Source: Ypsolopha sequella (lineage: Eukaryota > Arthropoda > Insecta > Lepidoptera > Ypsolophidae). Taken from it: a stretch of DNA of 64,000 nt. Each line of letters starts with the position of its first letter. Position 1 is the first letter of the stretch. Location: contig OW204004.1 in assembly GCA_934047225.1 (NCBI GenBank), positions 3,600,401 to 3,664,400 of the forward strand, read 5' to 3'. Under the pieces are notes generated by a model. That model ran no database searches. It had not been told where the DNA came from and was given only the letters and a program-made list of their open reading frames with translations. Of the stretch, positions 54,250-64,000 are shown piece after piece. A program made the position numbers and the translations under genes.

Positions 54250-54470
54250 CGTCACGACATGAACCCCTGAGGTGCTGCCAGAGGTGTTCCCAAGTGTGAA
54301 CTGTGAAATGCAAGTCATAGTCCACAGTTGGGACACCCGCTTTTCACCGACGACCATGACCTTAACGTGCCTTCCGAAGCCCGCACAAGGAAAACAAATT
54401 GAACCTACGACCTCTGGGTTAGTAGGCAAATGCTGTACCACTTGGCTACAGGGACGGTCAACGCACTACT
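54250..54470 (-). mobile_element. tRNA-derived SINE, full length
   Basis: Minus strand head CCCTGTAGCCAAGTGGTACA (A box) and GTCGTAGGTTCAATTTG (B box, degenerate), then body CGGTGAAAAGCGGGTGTCCC to TCAGGGGTTCATGTCGTGAC. The head again differs from other copies. Confidence 0.7.
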
Positions 54471-54535
54471 ACATGTTTAAGTACTATTGTTCTTCTACAA
54501 AATATGACAAAAAGTGTCTTGTAATTTAAGTAACT

Positions 54536-54781
54536 ACACTAGGTGTTAATTTGATAACCTTTTCCCATCAAACAGAGTGTTTTACCATGGGGCTAACCCT
54601 GAAATTGCGAAAAAAAAATCAGCTACCCATAGAAATGTTAAATACCTACTCGACCGAAATGTATAAAACAGCTGATTTATTTTTTGCGACTTCAGGGTTG
54701 GCCCCATAGTAACAGTTGTTCATATTAATGGGTAAAACATCCCGTTTTAAGGCAAAAGGTTATCATCTTAACTCCTGTATA
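54536..54781. mobile_element. Fold-back MITE, GATAACCTTTT family, copy 2
   Basis: Begins AGGTGTTAATTTGATAACC and ends GGTTATCATCTTAACTCCTG. Internal GGGGCTAACCCTGAAATTGC pairs with its complement near 54700. Same layout as 37531-37794. Confidence 0.75.
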
Positions 54782-55015
54782 GAGTAGCTACATATTTTAC
54801 AGAAATAAACAGTTAATCTCTAAAATAAATACAAGCCACAATTTGGACTGCGATTAATTATTCTAGAAATAATGAGGTTGAACAGGGATATATGATTACG
54901 ATAATCAATACCATACATATGAAAAAAGCTTTAAAAGCTCACGCATGTGACGGACAGACAACCATTTTTTATTTAATAATAAAATGTATATTTGTAACTA
55001 TTTAGTTTTTCTTTA

Positions 55016-55140
55016 TAAATATTGATATATGATACATAAAATGTTTAAATGAATAGAAAGAAGCACATAAATTAATAATAGCAAGATACATTTCGAGGCC
55101 TCTTGGGCTCAGTATTAATAGTTGCAATATTCATTATTCA
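55016..55140 (+). repeat. Diverged LTR fragment of the Copia-type family
   Basis: TAAATATTGATATATGATAC, AATAGCAAGATACATTTCGA and GGCCTCTTGGGCTCAGTATT follow, with substitutions, the arm sequence of 45595-45689. Confidence 0.55.
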
Positions 55141-55720
55141 GTGATTTAGCTAAAAATCTGCTCAAAATCTTTTCGTTTCATACGAAAACACTATCCCGTT
55201 TAACGTGTTTTTTCTAATTTCTAACGAACGTACCGTCGGGCAAAATAAAAGTAAACAAACATATTTTACGGGTCACCCGCATTTTCTGCTGAAAGTCTCT
55301 CAAATACGCAACAACAACAACCTGATACAATTGTCATGAAAATATCTAATTATAATTTCGGTCAATGACAAGACCCGCAGATTCTCTACATTTTCCAAAC
55401 AGAACGACTGACAGGTCGAGATTCAAAGTATTCGCAATCGCTCTTATCACATCACAACACAATTATCTCTCGTACAATGCCTCACACATTCTCCTGACTC
55501 ATATAATCCATAAGTAAAGGCGGGGACCATTAGGCATCCATTAACTAAAAAACACTCCAATGTTTATCACTAAAACAATAAAAATTATACATCACCTTGA
55601 CCGCGGACACTGACCGGGACACAAAACTCGGTTAATGAATTCTTAATCTTAAGATCTCATATCCAGTATCAACATTTCTTGTACCACAGGCTCCTTACTA
55701 GCGGTTGGCCTACATATCGC
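55141..55720 (+). promoter_or_regulatory. Upstream region of the chitinase gene
   Basis: Single-copy-looking DNA between the LTR fragment and the TATA box. No repeat boundary was recognised. It is the natural place for enhancers of a moulting-related gene, but I see no motif I would name. Confidence 0.35.
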
Positions 55721-55722
55721 TG

Positions 55723-55757
55723 CATATATAACAGATACTCAAAAGATGCACGCACAG
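55723..55757 (+). promoter_or_regulatory. Chi-h core promoter: TATA box and initiator
   Basis: CATATATAAC at 55723-55732 is a good TATA box. About 25 bp on, GCACAGTTG (55752-55760) resembles an arthropod initiator. This would give a leader of about 58 nt. Directly before the ATG, TTTGTTTTTAG-GACACGG also looks like a 3' splice site, so the leader may instead be spliced from an upstream exon. Confidence 0.5.
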
Positions 55758-55781
55758 TTGGTCGCCATCTCTCTTAAGTGA

Positions 55782-57485
<1,704 letters not shown>

Positions 57486-57742
57486 CCTAAAACTATACCA
57501 TATTCTTTAGTCTTGTAATTGTAAGTGTGTATTGTATGTAAATAGTAGAACCTAGTTGGTCTCAGCATGTTTTTGTTCCGCGACAAATCGATTTGCACAA
57601 AGTCAATGATGCCTCCGTTTTACTTTAAATAAGAATGTGATGTGAAAGTTTTTATGGTGGATACAGTTACAAAATTTAAAATAAGAAAGTTTTGTGCATC
57701 TCGGTTTCTTGCGGTGACCTTACAAATGCACGTATTCATTTA

Positions 57743-57748
57743 AATAAA
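57743..57748 (+). terminator. Polyadenylation signal of Chi-h
   Basis: AATAAA 258 bases after the stop codon, followed by a T-rich TTTATTTTTATTGTC element, a normal animal cleavage context. Confidence 0.65.
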
Positions 57749-57784
57749 TTATTTTGAACTTTATTTTTATTGTCTTATTTGGTA

Positions 57785-58316
57785 CCTATAATTAGTTTAT
57801 TACGTTAAAACTTACAAGATTAGTTATTATGATTGCTGTATGACTGAAGGGAAAGAAAGATACTGGTCACCTATCTTTGCGAGTGAGAATACGTTCACAG
57901 ACAAAATCATTAAACTAATCAGACCCACAATGACTGCTTTTCATCCCGGAAAAAATACTAAAATTCTGATCCAAGTAAGTAAAATCGTGGCAAAAATATT
58001 CTCGTTCGAAAGCTGGCAAGTTTTTCATATAAGAAGTTTTTGCCTATTTCTAGGGACATGTAAAACTCTATTTCCATATGGATGAAACGTAGGCCAAATG
58101 CTCCCTCGAAAAACATATCTGACTACCTACATTTAATCAAGCAAATTGGCTAAGGCTGTGAACGAGCAAACTATAGGATAATGTAGGTATTTACCATTTA
58201 TTTGTCTACGAAAATTCATAAAATTTAGTATAAAATTTCCTACTCTCCTATGGGAATACATGTCGTTAAATTCGAGTCGTATTTACATAGGTTCCATTAT
58301 TACTTACATTATTATT
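57785..58316. other. Spacer, no gene seen
   Basis: Nothing recognised between the chitinase 3' end and the palindromic tRNA-like element. Confidence 0.35.
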
Positions 58317-58332
58317 AGTTACATTATTTAAT

Positions 58333-58575
58333 TAACATTATATCATTGCAGTATAGAAACGCAGAAAGAAAAGTAAATCTGGATGTGAGGAGCTCTGAAC
58401 CGGGAATCGAACCCGGGACCTCTCGCTCCGGGTTTAATTCCCGGTTCAGAGCTCCTCACATCCAGATTTACTTTTCTTTCTGCGTTTCTATACTGCAATG
58501 ATATAAAGTTAATTTATATCTCCTTGCGATGGATAAATCGCCAAGTGTTCAAACATAGACATTTATTTCTGTCAT
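58333..58575. mobile_element. Palindromic tRNA-like retroposon, copy 2 (collapsed)
   Basis: The same 5' and 3' ends as 31601-32106, but the spacer and the 5' halves of both tRNA-like heads are gone: ACCTCTCGCT runs straight into CCGGGTTTAATTCCC, leaving two B-box regions in a tight hairpin. The tail ATCTCCTTGCGATGGATAAA...TCATAG is kept. TAGTTACATTATTTAAT lies on both sides (58316-58332 and 58575-58591), a 16-17 bp target duplication different from that of copy 1. Confidence 0.8.
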
Positions 58576-58591
58576 AGTTACATTATTTAAT

Positions 58592-59425
58592 GGTACCAAG
58601 TTCGCAATACACCTTTAGTGTCCCTTTAGAAAACAGGGACCACCTATAAAACGTGGTAATATAAACAAATAACGTATACCGATTGAAATTTGGACAATGA
58701 GTCCATTTACGTAATTGTAATTATAAGATTCTAAAATTATTAGAATCTTATAATTACAAGAACTAAAATTTTTAAATGGGAATTTCATAAATGATAGTGT
58801 ACTCGAACTAACACATTGTATGCCAATAGTTATTGTGAATTGCATAACAATCAAAGCTTATTTGTGGTTATTATGGCAAATAAAGAAGATTTTTTTTGCA
58901 CAAATAACAAATCCATAAATAACATCATAAAGTAATGAATAATAATAATAATAGACAAAATTATTTTAATATATTAATTTATACATAATTTATAATTAAG
59001 TTTTTATTTAAGTTACGCAGTGTTTTTTTGGTATATTTTCTAATTTGCTACATAAACAAAAATATTACTTTAAATTTGGTCTATATTTAATTCCGCATAC
59101 GTTAAGTCTAGAAATTTTCATGTTAAATGGTTCACCTGATAATAACATAAGGTCCTAAACAAATACGTCTCGCCGCATGTTTATACATCGATCACATGGC
59201 ATCTCGTGAGACAGGTTTTTTAATTATACTTTTTAAATAACCAGTAGCTGGGATTGAAACAGCGGACATTAGAGTTCATTACTAACCCATACATCATAAT
59301 TATTAATAATACTGTTATTTTGTTTAGATACCTAACCGTACACAGATAAAATTAATTACTACCAGAATCTTCAATATGATGAACAGTCGTGATTTTATCA
59401 TCAAAACAGAGATGTGAATGTAAAT
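58592..59425. other. Spacer, no gene seen
   Basis: A perfect short palindrome, TTATAAGATTCTAAAATTAT and partner (58719-58757), is the only structure noted. Confidence 0.35.
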
Positions 59426-59426
59426 C

Positions 59427-59480
59427 CTATCCCATCCCATCTCATCTCATCCCGTCCCACTTATATCCCATCCCATTCCA
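59427..59480 (+). repeat. ATCCC microsatellite
   Basis: Imperfect CATCC/CATCT pentamers immediately 5' of the Helitron, with a single ACTTAT interruption. Confidence 0.7.
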
Positions 59481-60048
59481 TCCCACTATATAATACTATA
59501 AATGCGAAAGTTTGGGTGAAATGAAATGAATGGTTGGGTGGATGTTTGTTACTCCTTCACGCTGTAACTACTGCACCGATTGGGCTGAAACTTTGCAGAA
59601 GTGTAGTTCTGGACCTGGAATAGGACATAAGCTACTTTTTATCCCAAAATAGTGTCGTTTAGAGACTTGGCTCGGCCTTCAGCCTCGCGAAACATACTAT
59701 ACTAGGGGATTAAACCAGATATCAAAGACCGCCAAATTCTGATCTGATTAATCAGATCAAAATCTGATTAATCAGATCAAAATCTGATTAATTCAGAGAA
59801 CAAAAATAGTGTTGATCAGAAAAGGGGTTCAGCTCTCAGCTTGAAAAGTGTCTTGGCCTTCGGCCTCGCCAAAGACACTTTACATGGGGATCAAATTAGA
59901 GATAATAAAAACCAAAAACACTTCAAATACTCCAAACCAGAGTCAAGTCAACTACGTACTAAAAAATTAATGATCTGAAAAATATTTACAGATTCGATAC
60001 GACTACAAAAACTTAATCAACGCAAGCGAAGCCGCGGGCAAAAGCTGG
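59481..60048 (+). mobile_element. Non-autonomous Helitron, apparently complete
   Basis: Begins TCCCACTATATAATACTATA (5' TC) and AATGCGAAAG, the usual opening of lepidopteran Helitrons, and ends GCCGCGGGCAAAAGCTGG before T (CTGG-T). 568 bp, no TIR or target duplication. Internally a 20-bp palindromic unit, AATCTGATTAATCAGATCAA, is repeated about 2.5 times (59747-59795). The CTTCGGCCTCGCCAAAGAC-type block occurs twice. Confidence 0.75.
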
Positions 60049-60153
60049 TATTTTATAGATTCTTTATACCATGTGATGTATTGCAAAATAATATAATTGA
60101 AAGAATTTAAATTGTTTTCGATTCCGGCTAGCATGGTCACTTTGATTGATATA

Positions 60154-60298
60154 GGTGTCGATTCGGCTAAACACAATTTAACTAATTTGACAGGACTAAC
60201 CTTATTTTAAGCGTTCTGTCTTTGTCTTTTCGATACGGAAAGAACAAGACAGAAGGCTCAAATTAAGTTCTGTCAAATAAGTTATCTGAATCGACACA
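60154..60298. mobile_element. MITE family GTGTCGATTCGG, copy 3
   Basis: GGTGTCGATTCGGCTAAACA...TTTGACAGGACTAACC and complement ending GAATCGACAC. Confidence 0.75.
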
Positions 60299-61347
60299 AT
60301 AGTCACATTTTTAATGGAGGCTAAGTAAGTTACGCGTTTTTTTCCTATCTATCCAGCGCATCCCCAACTCATGGGAAGGCAAAATCAAATTTCGCGAATT
60401 TGACATAAAGTGTCATTGAATCTTGTTACTGATCTGTGATCACTTACCAAGTTTCCAGTATGATTTCGGCTGCATCGATCAATTACACAATTGTTGAGTT
60501 CCTAGTGACTGCACAAAAACAAAATAAAATCATAAGTTACATAACGCGTTGCTAGATTTAAATATTATACCTACCTTTGGCAGAGGCGAACGCCTACGCC
60601 TGTGTAAGGCGTCTTCAGTACTAGATCTTCCGGAAGTGACGTGATACTTCTGAACATGCCGAGATGTGAACAAAGAAATATTCAAATCAAAACATATTCT
60701 CACCAACTGATTCCGAAAACCTACTGAGAATTTTGTATGAGCAAGTCCAAAATTTTGTTCTATTTGTGCGTTTGTCTTTGTTTGGGATATTTGTTAAGTA
60801 TAATCAGTAATAATAATATAATGATAATAATAAATTTCTTTATTGCGCAAAACTTACATACTAATTATATCCGTTGATGGGGCATCCTTTTAAGTACAAG
60901 AAACCTGTGCCAGAATACCCCGCTCTTCCATATAACAAGTAGGTTCCTATTGATTTGTAACAATTTTAAATATTTTTTAAAGTATAATAAGTTACCATAA
61001 ATAGAACCTTTACTTATAAACATAAAGAAATACTTAACTTAAAAACTTTAACTTTTTACTTTAACTTAAAAACTAGTTTAGACTTAGGTGGAAAAGGAGA
61101 TAGGTTGGGTGCGTGTTTACAACTATAGGTACCTAATAATTTAACATAATTCCATTAATACTCATTATACATAAATAATGAAATAAATACAGTTAAGATA
61201 AATAAAGGCTTAAATTATATAAATAAATAGTTAGTATTTTGAATATATATCAAACAATAATTATCTGAATAATAAAATGTGATTTATGCCTACTTGAAAA
61301 CAGGAAGATACTTGTTCATTTACACCCTGTATGTGGTAACGTACAGG
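60299..61347. other. Repeat scraps, no gene seen
   Basis: 60428-60466 is one arm end of the TATACAAGGTGAC MITE. 60825-60940 (TAATAATAATA, then TTTCTTTATTGCGCAAAAC) looks like a minus-strand LINE 3' end. The rest is AT-rich. Confidence 0.35.
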
Positions 61348-61600
61348 ACTGCTTCTGTGGCAGAGTGGTGCAGCGCTCGCCTGCTAACCAACAAGTCGTG
61401 GGTTCAATCCCCGCGGTGCACGTCAATTTGTGTTCGGTCTTGCCTGAAGTACCACGATAGGGCTCACCACCCATCACGTTCGGGGGACAATAATCGTCGG
61501 TGAAAAGCGGATGTGCCAAGTGTGGACTGTGACTCGCATCTCACAATTCATATTGGAACATCTCTGACAACCCATCAGGGATTCAGTCATGACGATAAGA
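61348..61600 (+). mobile_element. tRNA-derived SINE, full length
   Basis: Head CTGTGGCAGAGTGGTGCAGC (A box) and CGTGGGTTCAATCCCCGC (B box), then the common body GGCTCACCACCCATCACG, GGTGAAAAGCGGATGTGCC, CATCAGGGATTCAGTCATGA. Confidence 0.75.
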
Positions 61601-61949
61601 TAGTGTGCGGATAGCCGCAAAATTAATAACATATCGTTACACTATCTAATACAAATTAGGAACTTTCCTACTTTTTAATGCACTCTTAAGTGTGGTTCGA
61701 ATCTAAACCGGTTAAATTATAATTAAACAAAGATTTTAGCATAATTACACATCATGCCAGGGGTCGAGGACCATATTGCCGCAAAAATTTATTAGCATAT
61801 TTACTTGTCACGACTTTGGGGATCTATATCAAACCAGAGTATATATATATATATTTACAGGATGTTGTTTTGGTTCAAAACTTCCATTACATGAATATTA
61901 ACACCAAAAACCACCTCTGTGGTCTTACAACACAATACAATACAATATT

Positions 61950-62165
61950 CTTTTCAATGCAAGTTCTCGTAAAGACTTATTTTACAGGCATCAAATTTGT
62001 TCGTAAAATCAATTTGACCGCACTCGTGTTTTATTTTTTATTTATTTACAGAAAGTTGGCTAACCTGCAACCTTACCTTGTGTACCATAAATAAAAATTT
62101 TTTTTTCATTGTTCAACGATTCTGGATCGATCCTTTCCAGGCAGTAATAATTTTAAGTTCACAAA
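61950..62165 (+). repeat. Interspersed repeat family C, diverged copy
   Basis: TGCAAGTTCTCGTAAAGAC, GTTGGCTAACCTGCAACCTT and GTGTACCATAAATAAA follow the order of 49500-49650 with many changes. Confidence 0.55.
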
Positions 62166-62554
62166 ACTTTAAATTTTCATTGAATTTTAAAGGGAAGAAA
62201 TTATAGTTTTGATTTTACAAATTAGAAAATAATATTTGCGGTCACTTCAATTTTCGTGTTAACGATGAAAGTCATTATTATATTCATTGCTCAGAGGTAC
62301 AAACACAAATGTTGTAGTGTGTTTCGCACACAAACAAATTTCGGAATGCATGTAGCGCTTGACATGTTGACATGTTCTATGACATGTTTTTGGAACGAAC
62401 CGTTTTTTTTTCTGTCAAGCTGGCATTTTGCGTACACAGAAAGAAAAAAAGGCAAATTAGCCCGCTTAAAGTTTATATCTGAGATTTGGAGTATTTTTTG
62501 TTTGTTACCTCAGAAAATCTGGTATTTAATTGATAAATCATTGGATTTAACCTA
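62166..62554. other. Spacer, no gene seen
   Basis: A 99-codon open frame over 62256-62555 runs into the family E repeat and has no domain. Not called. Confidence 0.35.
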
Positions 62555-63070
62555 AGCAACTCGATGTTTGTCGGTACGAATATTGACGGAAATGACATTG
62601 AAGTAACGTTCATATCAGCGCACAATGCGTAGTGGCTGGTACGATGCTTGCTGCGTCCTTGAAAGGGCGAAATTGGAGAAAATCATAATTTTCACATGAA
62701 CTTGATTGTTCGATTGAATAATCCTATGTTATAGTTATAGCTATAATTTTTTTCTATTTATCAAAGCATAAATGATTTAAATCGACCAAGCCACTTAGGA
62801 GCAGTAGGCAATTCAAGCCAAAAAACACCATTCGGTTGAAATATTTTTGTCATGTAAAAATTTTGGTGGTATTGAAAAGAAAAATGTTGCATGTTGTCTT
62901 AGAGTTGATAATTCATTACACATTTTTTAATATTTTTTGTTTTACCATAAACGAGGAGTAGGCTTTAGAAAATATCCATTTGGCGATACTAAGCCTCTTA
63001 AGGCGCTTGAGACCTTCAAATACTGCCAGATGGGTACTTTCTAAAGCCTACTCCTCGTTTACGGCTGGAC
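62555..63070 (-). repeat. Interspersed repeat family E, copy 2
   Basis: The reverse of 16530-16925 (GCAACTCGATGTTTGTCGGT, CTGCGTCCTTGAAAGGGCG, TGTTGCATGTTGTCTTAGAG). It extends further, into a hairpin: AAACGAGGAGTAGGCTTTAG at 62950 pairs with CTAAAGCCTACTCCTCGTTT at 63042-63061. Confidence 0.75.
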
Positions 63071-63767
63071 CAAATGGCTTGAAAAAAATATATATAAAGC
63101 AATAACTCTTTAAAAATATTTGCAACAAATTTTGGTTTCGTACCATCAAAACTTCTGTATTTAAAAAAAAAAACAACTATATGATGTTTTTTTGGCTTGA
63201 ATTCCCTACTCCTCCTAATCTTCTATGACGTTTGGAAATATTTACACGCCAAAAAATTAAGAATCTGTTGAACTTTAAATGCAACATATCTCAAGTAAAT
63301 CCAGTAACTTTTTCTGTTAAAAATATCGAAATATGTAAGATTTCAAGGTCAAAGGCTAAGAGGTGCTCTGCGTGGGCGCAGGCATCAGTCATGCAGTGGC
63401 GTTCAGACGGGGAGGCTGTGTCACTCGTTGCCACGTACCGCGCCCTGGCGTCTGATGACATGTTTGCGAAAATATTTATAAGGATTTTTATTTGTGTGCT
63501 TTCGGCAATGGACTTAGTTATTTAGAGGATAAATTGTGCTGTGAAGTTCGCGCGTGGACGCTATAATAAACTAGAAGTTTGACGAGTTAGCAAAGAACTT
63601 TTTTTAGAAAAATTATAAATATAATAATATAATTTGATTGAGAAAAATGCGGCTACAAAAGCTTTGAAAATATATGCAGTAAAGTAAGTAGGTACCTAAT
63701 ATAATCTACCTACACAATCATTATCCATAGTTGAGTAGATATGAATAATTACTGGTAACAATTATAC
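63071..63767. other. Spacer with a GC-rich patch, no gene called
   Basis: 63355-63475 is GC-richer with frames open on both strands, but it lacks splice or start signals. Not called as a gene. Confidence 0.3.
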
Positions 63768-64000
63768 GAGTAGTAGCTCATGTGTAGAACGCAGGCCTCT
63801 CAATTTTGAGATCCAGGTTCAAGCCCCGGTTGGGCATGCACCAAGGAGTTTTTCGGAATTTTTGTGCATAGTATTTACTAATACTTACTACTTGCTGAAT
63901 GTTTTGTGCCCAAAGTCACCACCAACCACGTTGGGACATACTTATCGTCGGTGAAACGCGGGTGCACCGAGTGCGGACACACTCGGAACACCTCCAAAAC
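63768..64000 (+). mobile_element. tRNA-derived SINE, cut by window end
   Basis: Head GTAGCTCATGTGTAGAACGC (A box) and CAGGTTCAAGCCCCGG (B box), the same head type as 25797. Body CACCACCAACCACGTTGG, GGTGAAACGCGGGTGCACC, CACTCGGAACACCTCC. The 3' end lies outside the window. Confidence 0.75.

Noticed and set aside
62256..62555. 99-codon plus-strand frame
   Set aside because: It overlaps the start of repeat family E, has a non-conserved look and carries no motif or splice context.
63355..63525. GC-rich patch as an exon
   Set aside because: Frames are open on both strands but no acceptor/donor pair or plausible start was found. Left as unexplained composition.

Overview
This window looks like nuclear DNA of a butterfly or moth (Lepidoptera). 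It is AT-rich. It holds an intronless, secreted, bacterial-type GH18 chitinase of the kind known as Chi-h in Lepidoptera, and it is packed with transposon types common in lepidopteran genomes: Helitrons ending in CTAG/CTGG, tRNA-headed SINEs, LINE 3' ends with TTCTA tails, and fold-back MITEs. Host genes occupy very little of it.

Host genes. (1) A split plus-strand gene of unknown function has exons at 7951-8248, 23009-23174, 24100-24286 and a terminal exon at 27052-27424. The last three join in matching splice phase. The first exon does not join the second in phase, so at least one exon is missing or hidden between them. (2) Chi-h at 55812-57485 has a TATA box upstream and AATAAA downstream, and every catalytic and substrate-path residue that I could align is present. 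(3) A possible small minus-strand protein lies at 41953-42183. Everything else that codes is transposon-derived.

Mobile DNA, left to right. 1-7.9 kb: a TA-type inverted-repeat element, LINE remnants, a hAT MITE with an 8-bp target duplication, a LINE fragment interrupted by a MITE, hairpin repeats, and a 1287-bp mariner whose transposase has its D,D34D triad but loses its C-terminus to a 1-base frameshift. 9.3-20.6 kb: two identical 225-bp direct repeats starting TG and ending CA, flanked on the outside by CTAT, enclose 11.3 kb with no gag-pol. This is a candidate giant non-autonomous LTR element. It contains an uninterrupted 1059-codon LINE, a tandem duplication and a 57-bp minisatellite, and it sits inside the big intron of the split gene. 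20.8-31 kb: a LINE pseudogene, MITEs and SINEs packed around exons 2-4, and a TTAA-bounded MITE family with one copy interrupted by a second MITE. 31.5-41.6 kb: a palindromic tRNA-like element with target duplication, a Harbinger/MADF-like remnant, a frameshifted LINE, a hAT derivative keeping the transposase dimerisation domain, and a 1.08-kb P-element-like unit with 26-bp inverted repeats, an 8-bp flanking repeat and a THAP-domain first exon. 42-55 kb: a hAT-like MITE, a palindromic element made of Copia LTR and gag sequence, fold-back MITEs and a 49-bp minisatellite. 58-64 kb: a second, collapsed palindromic tRNA-like element, a complete Helitron, and more SINEs.

The most noteworthy systems are the identical-LTR-like 11.3-kb unit, the THAP-bearing P-like element, the palindromic tRNA-head retroposons with two independent target duplications, the Copia-gag palindrome, and the horizontally acquired chitinase. 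No database search was possible. Family names rest on motifs I can read and clade-level names are tentative.
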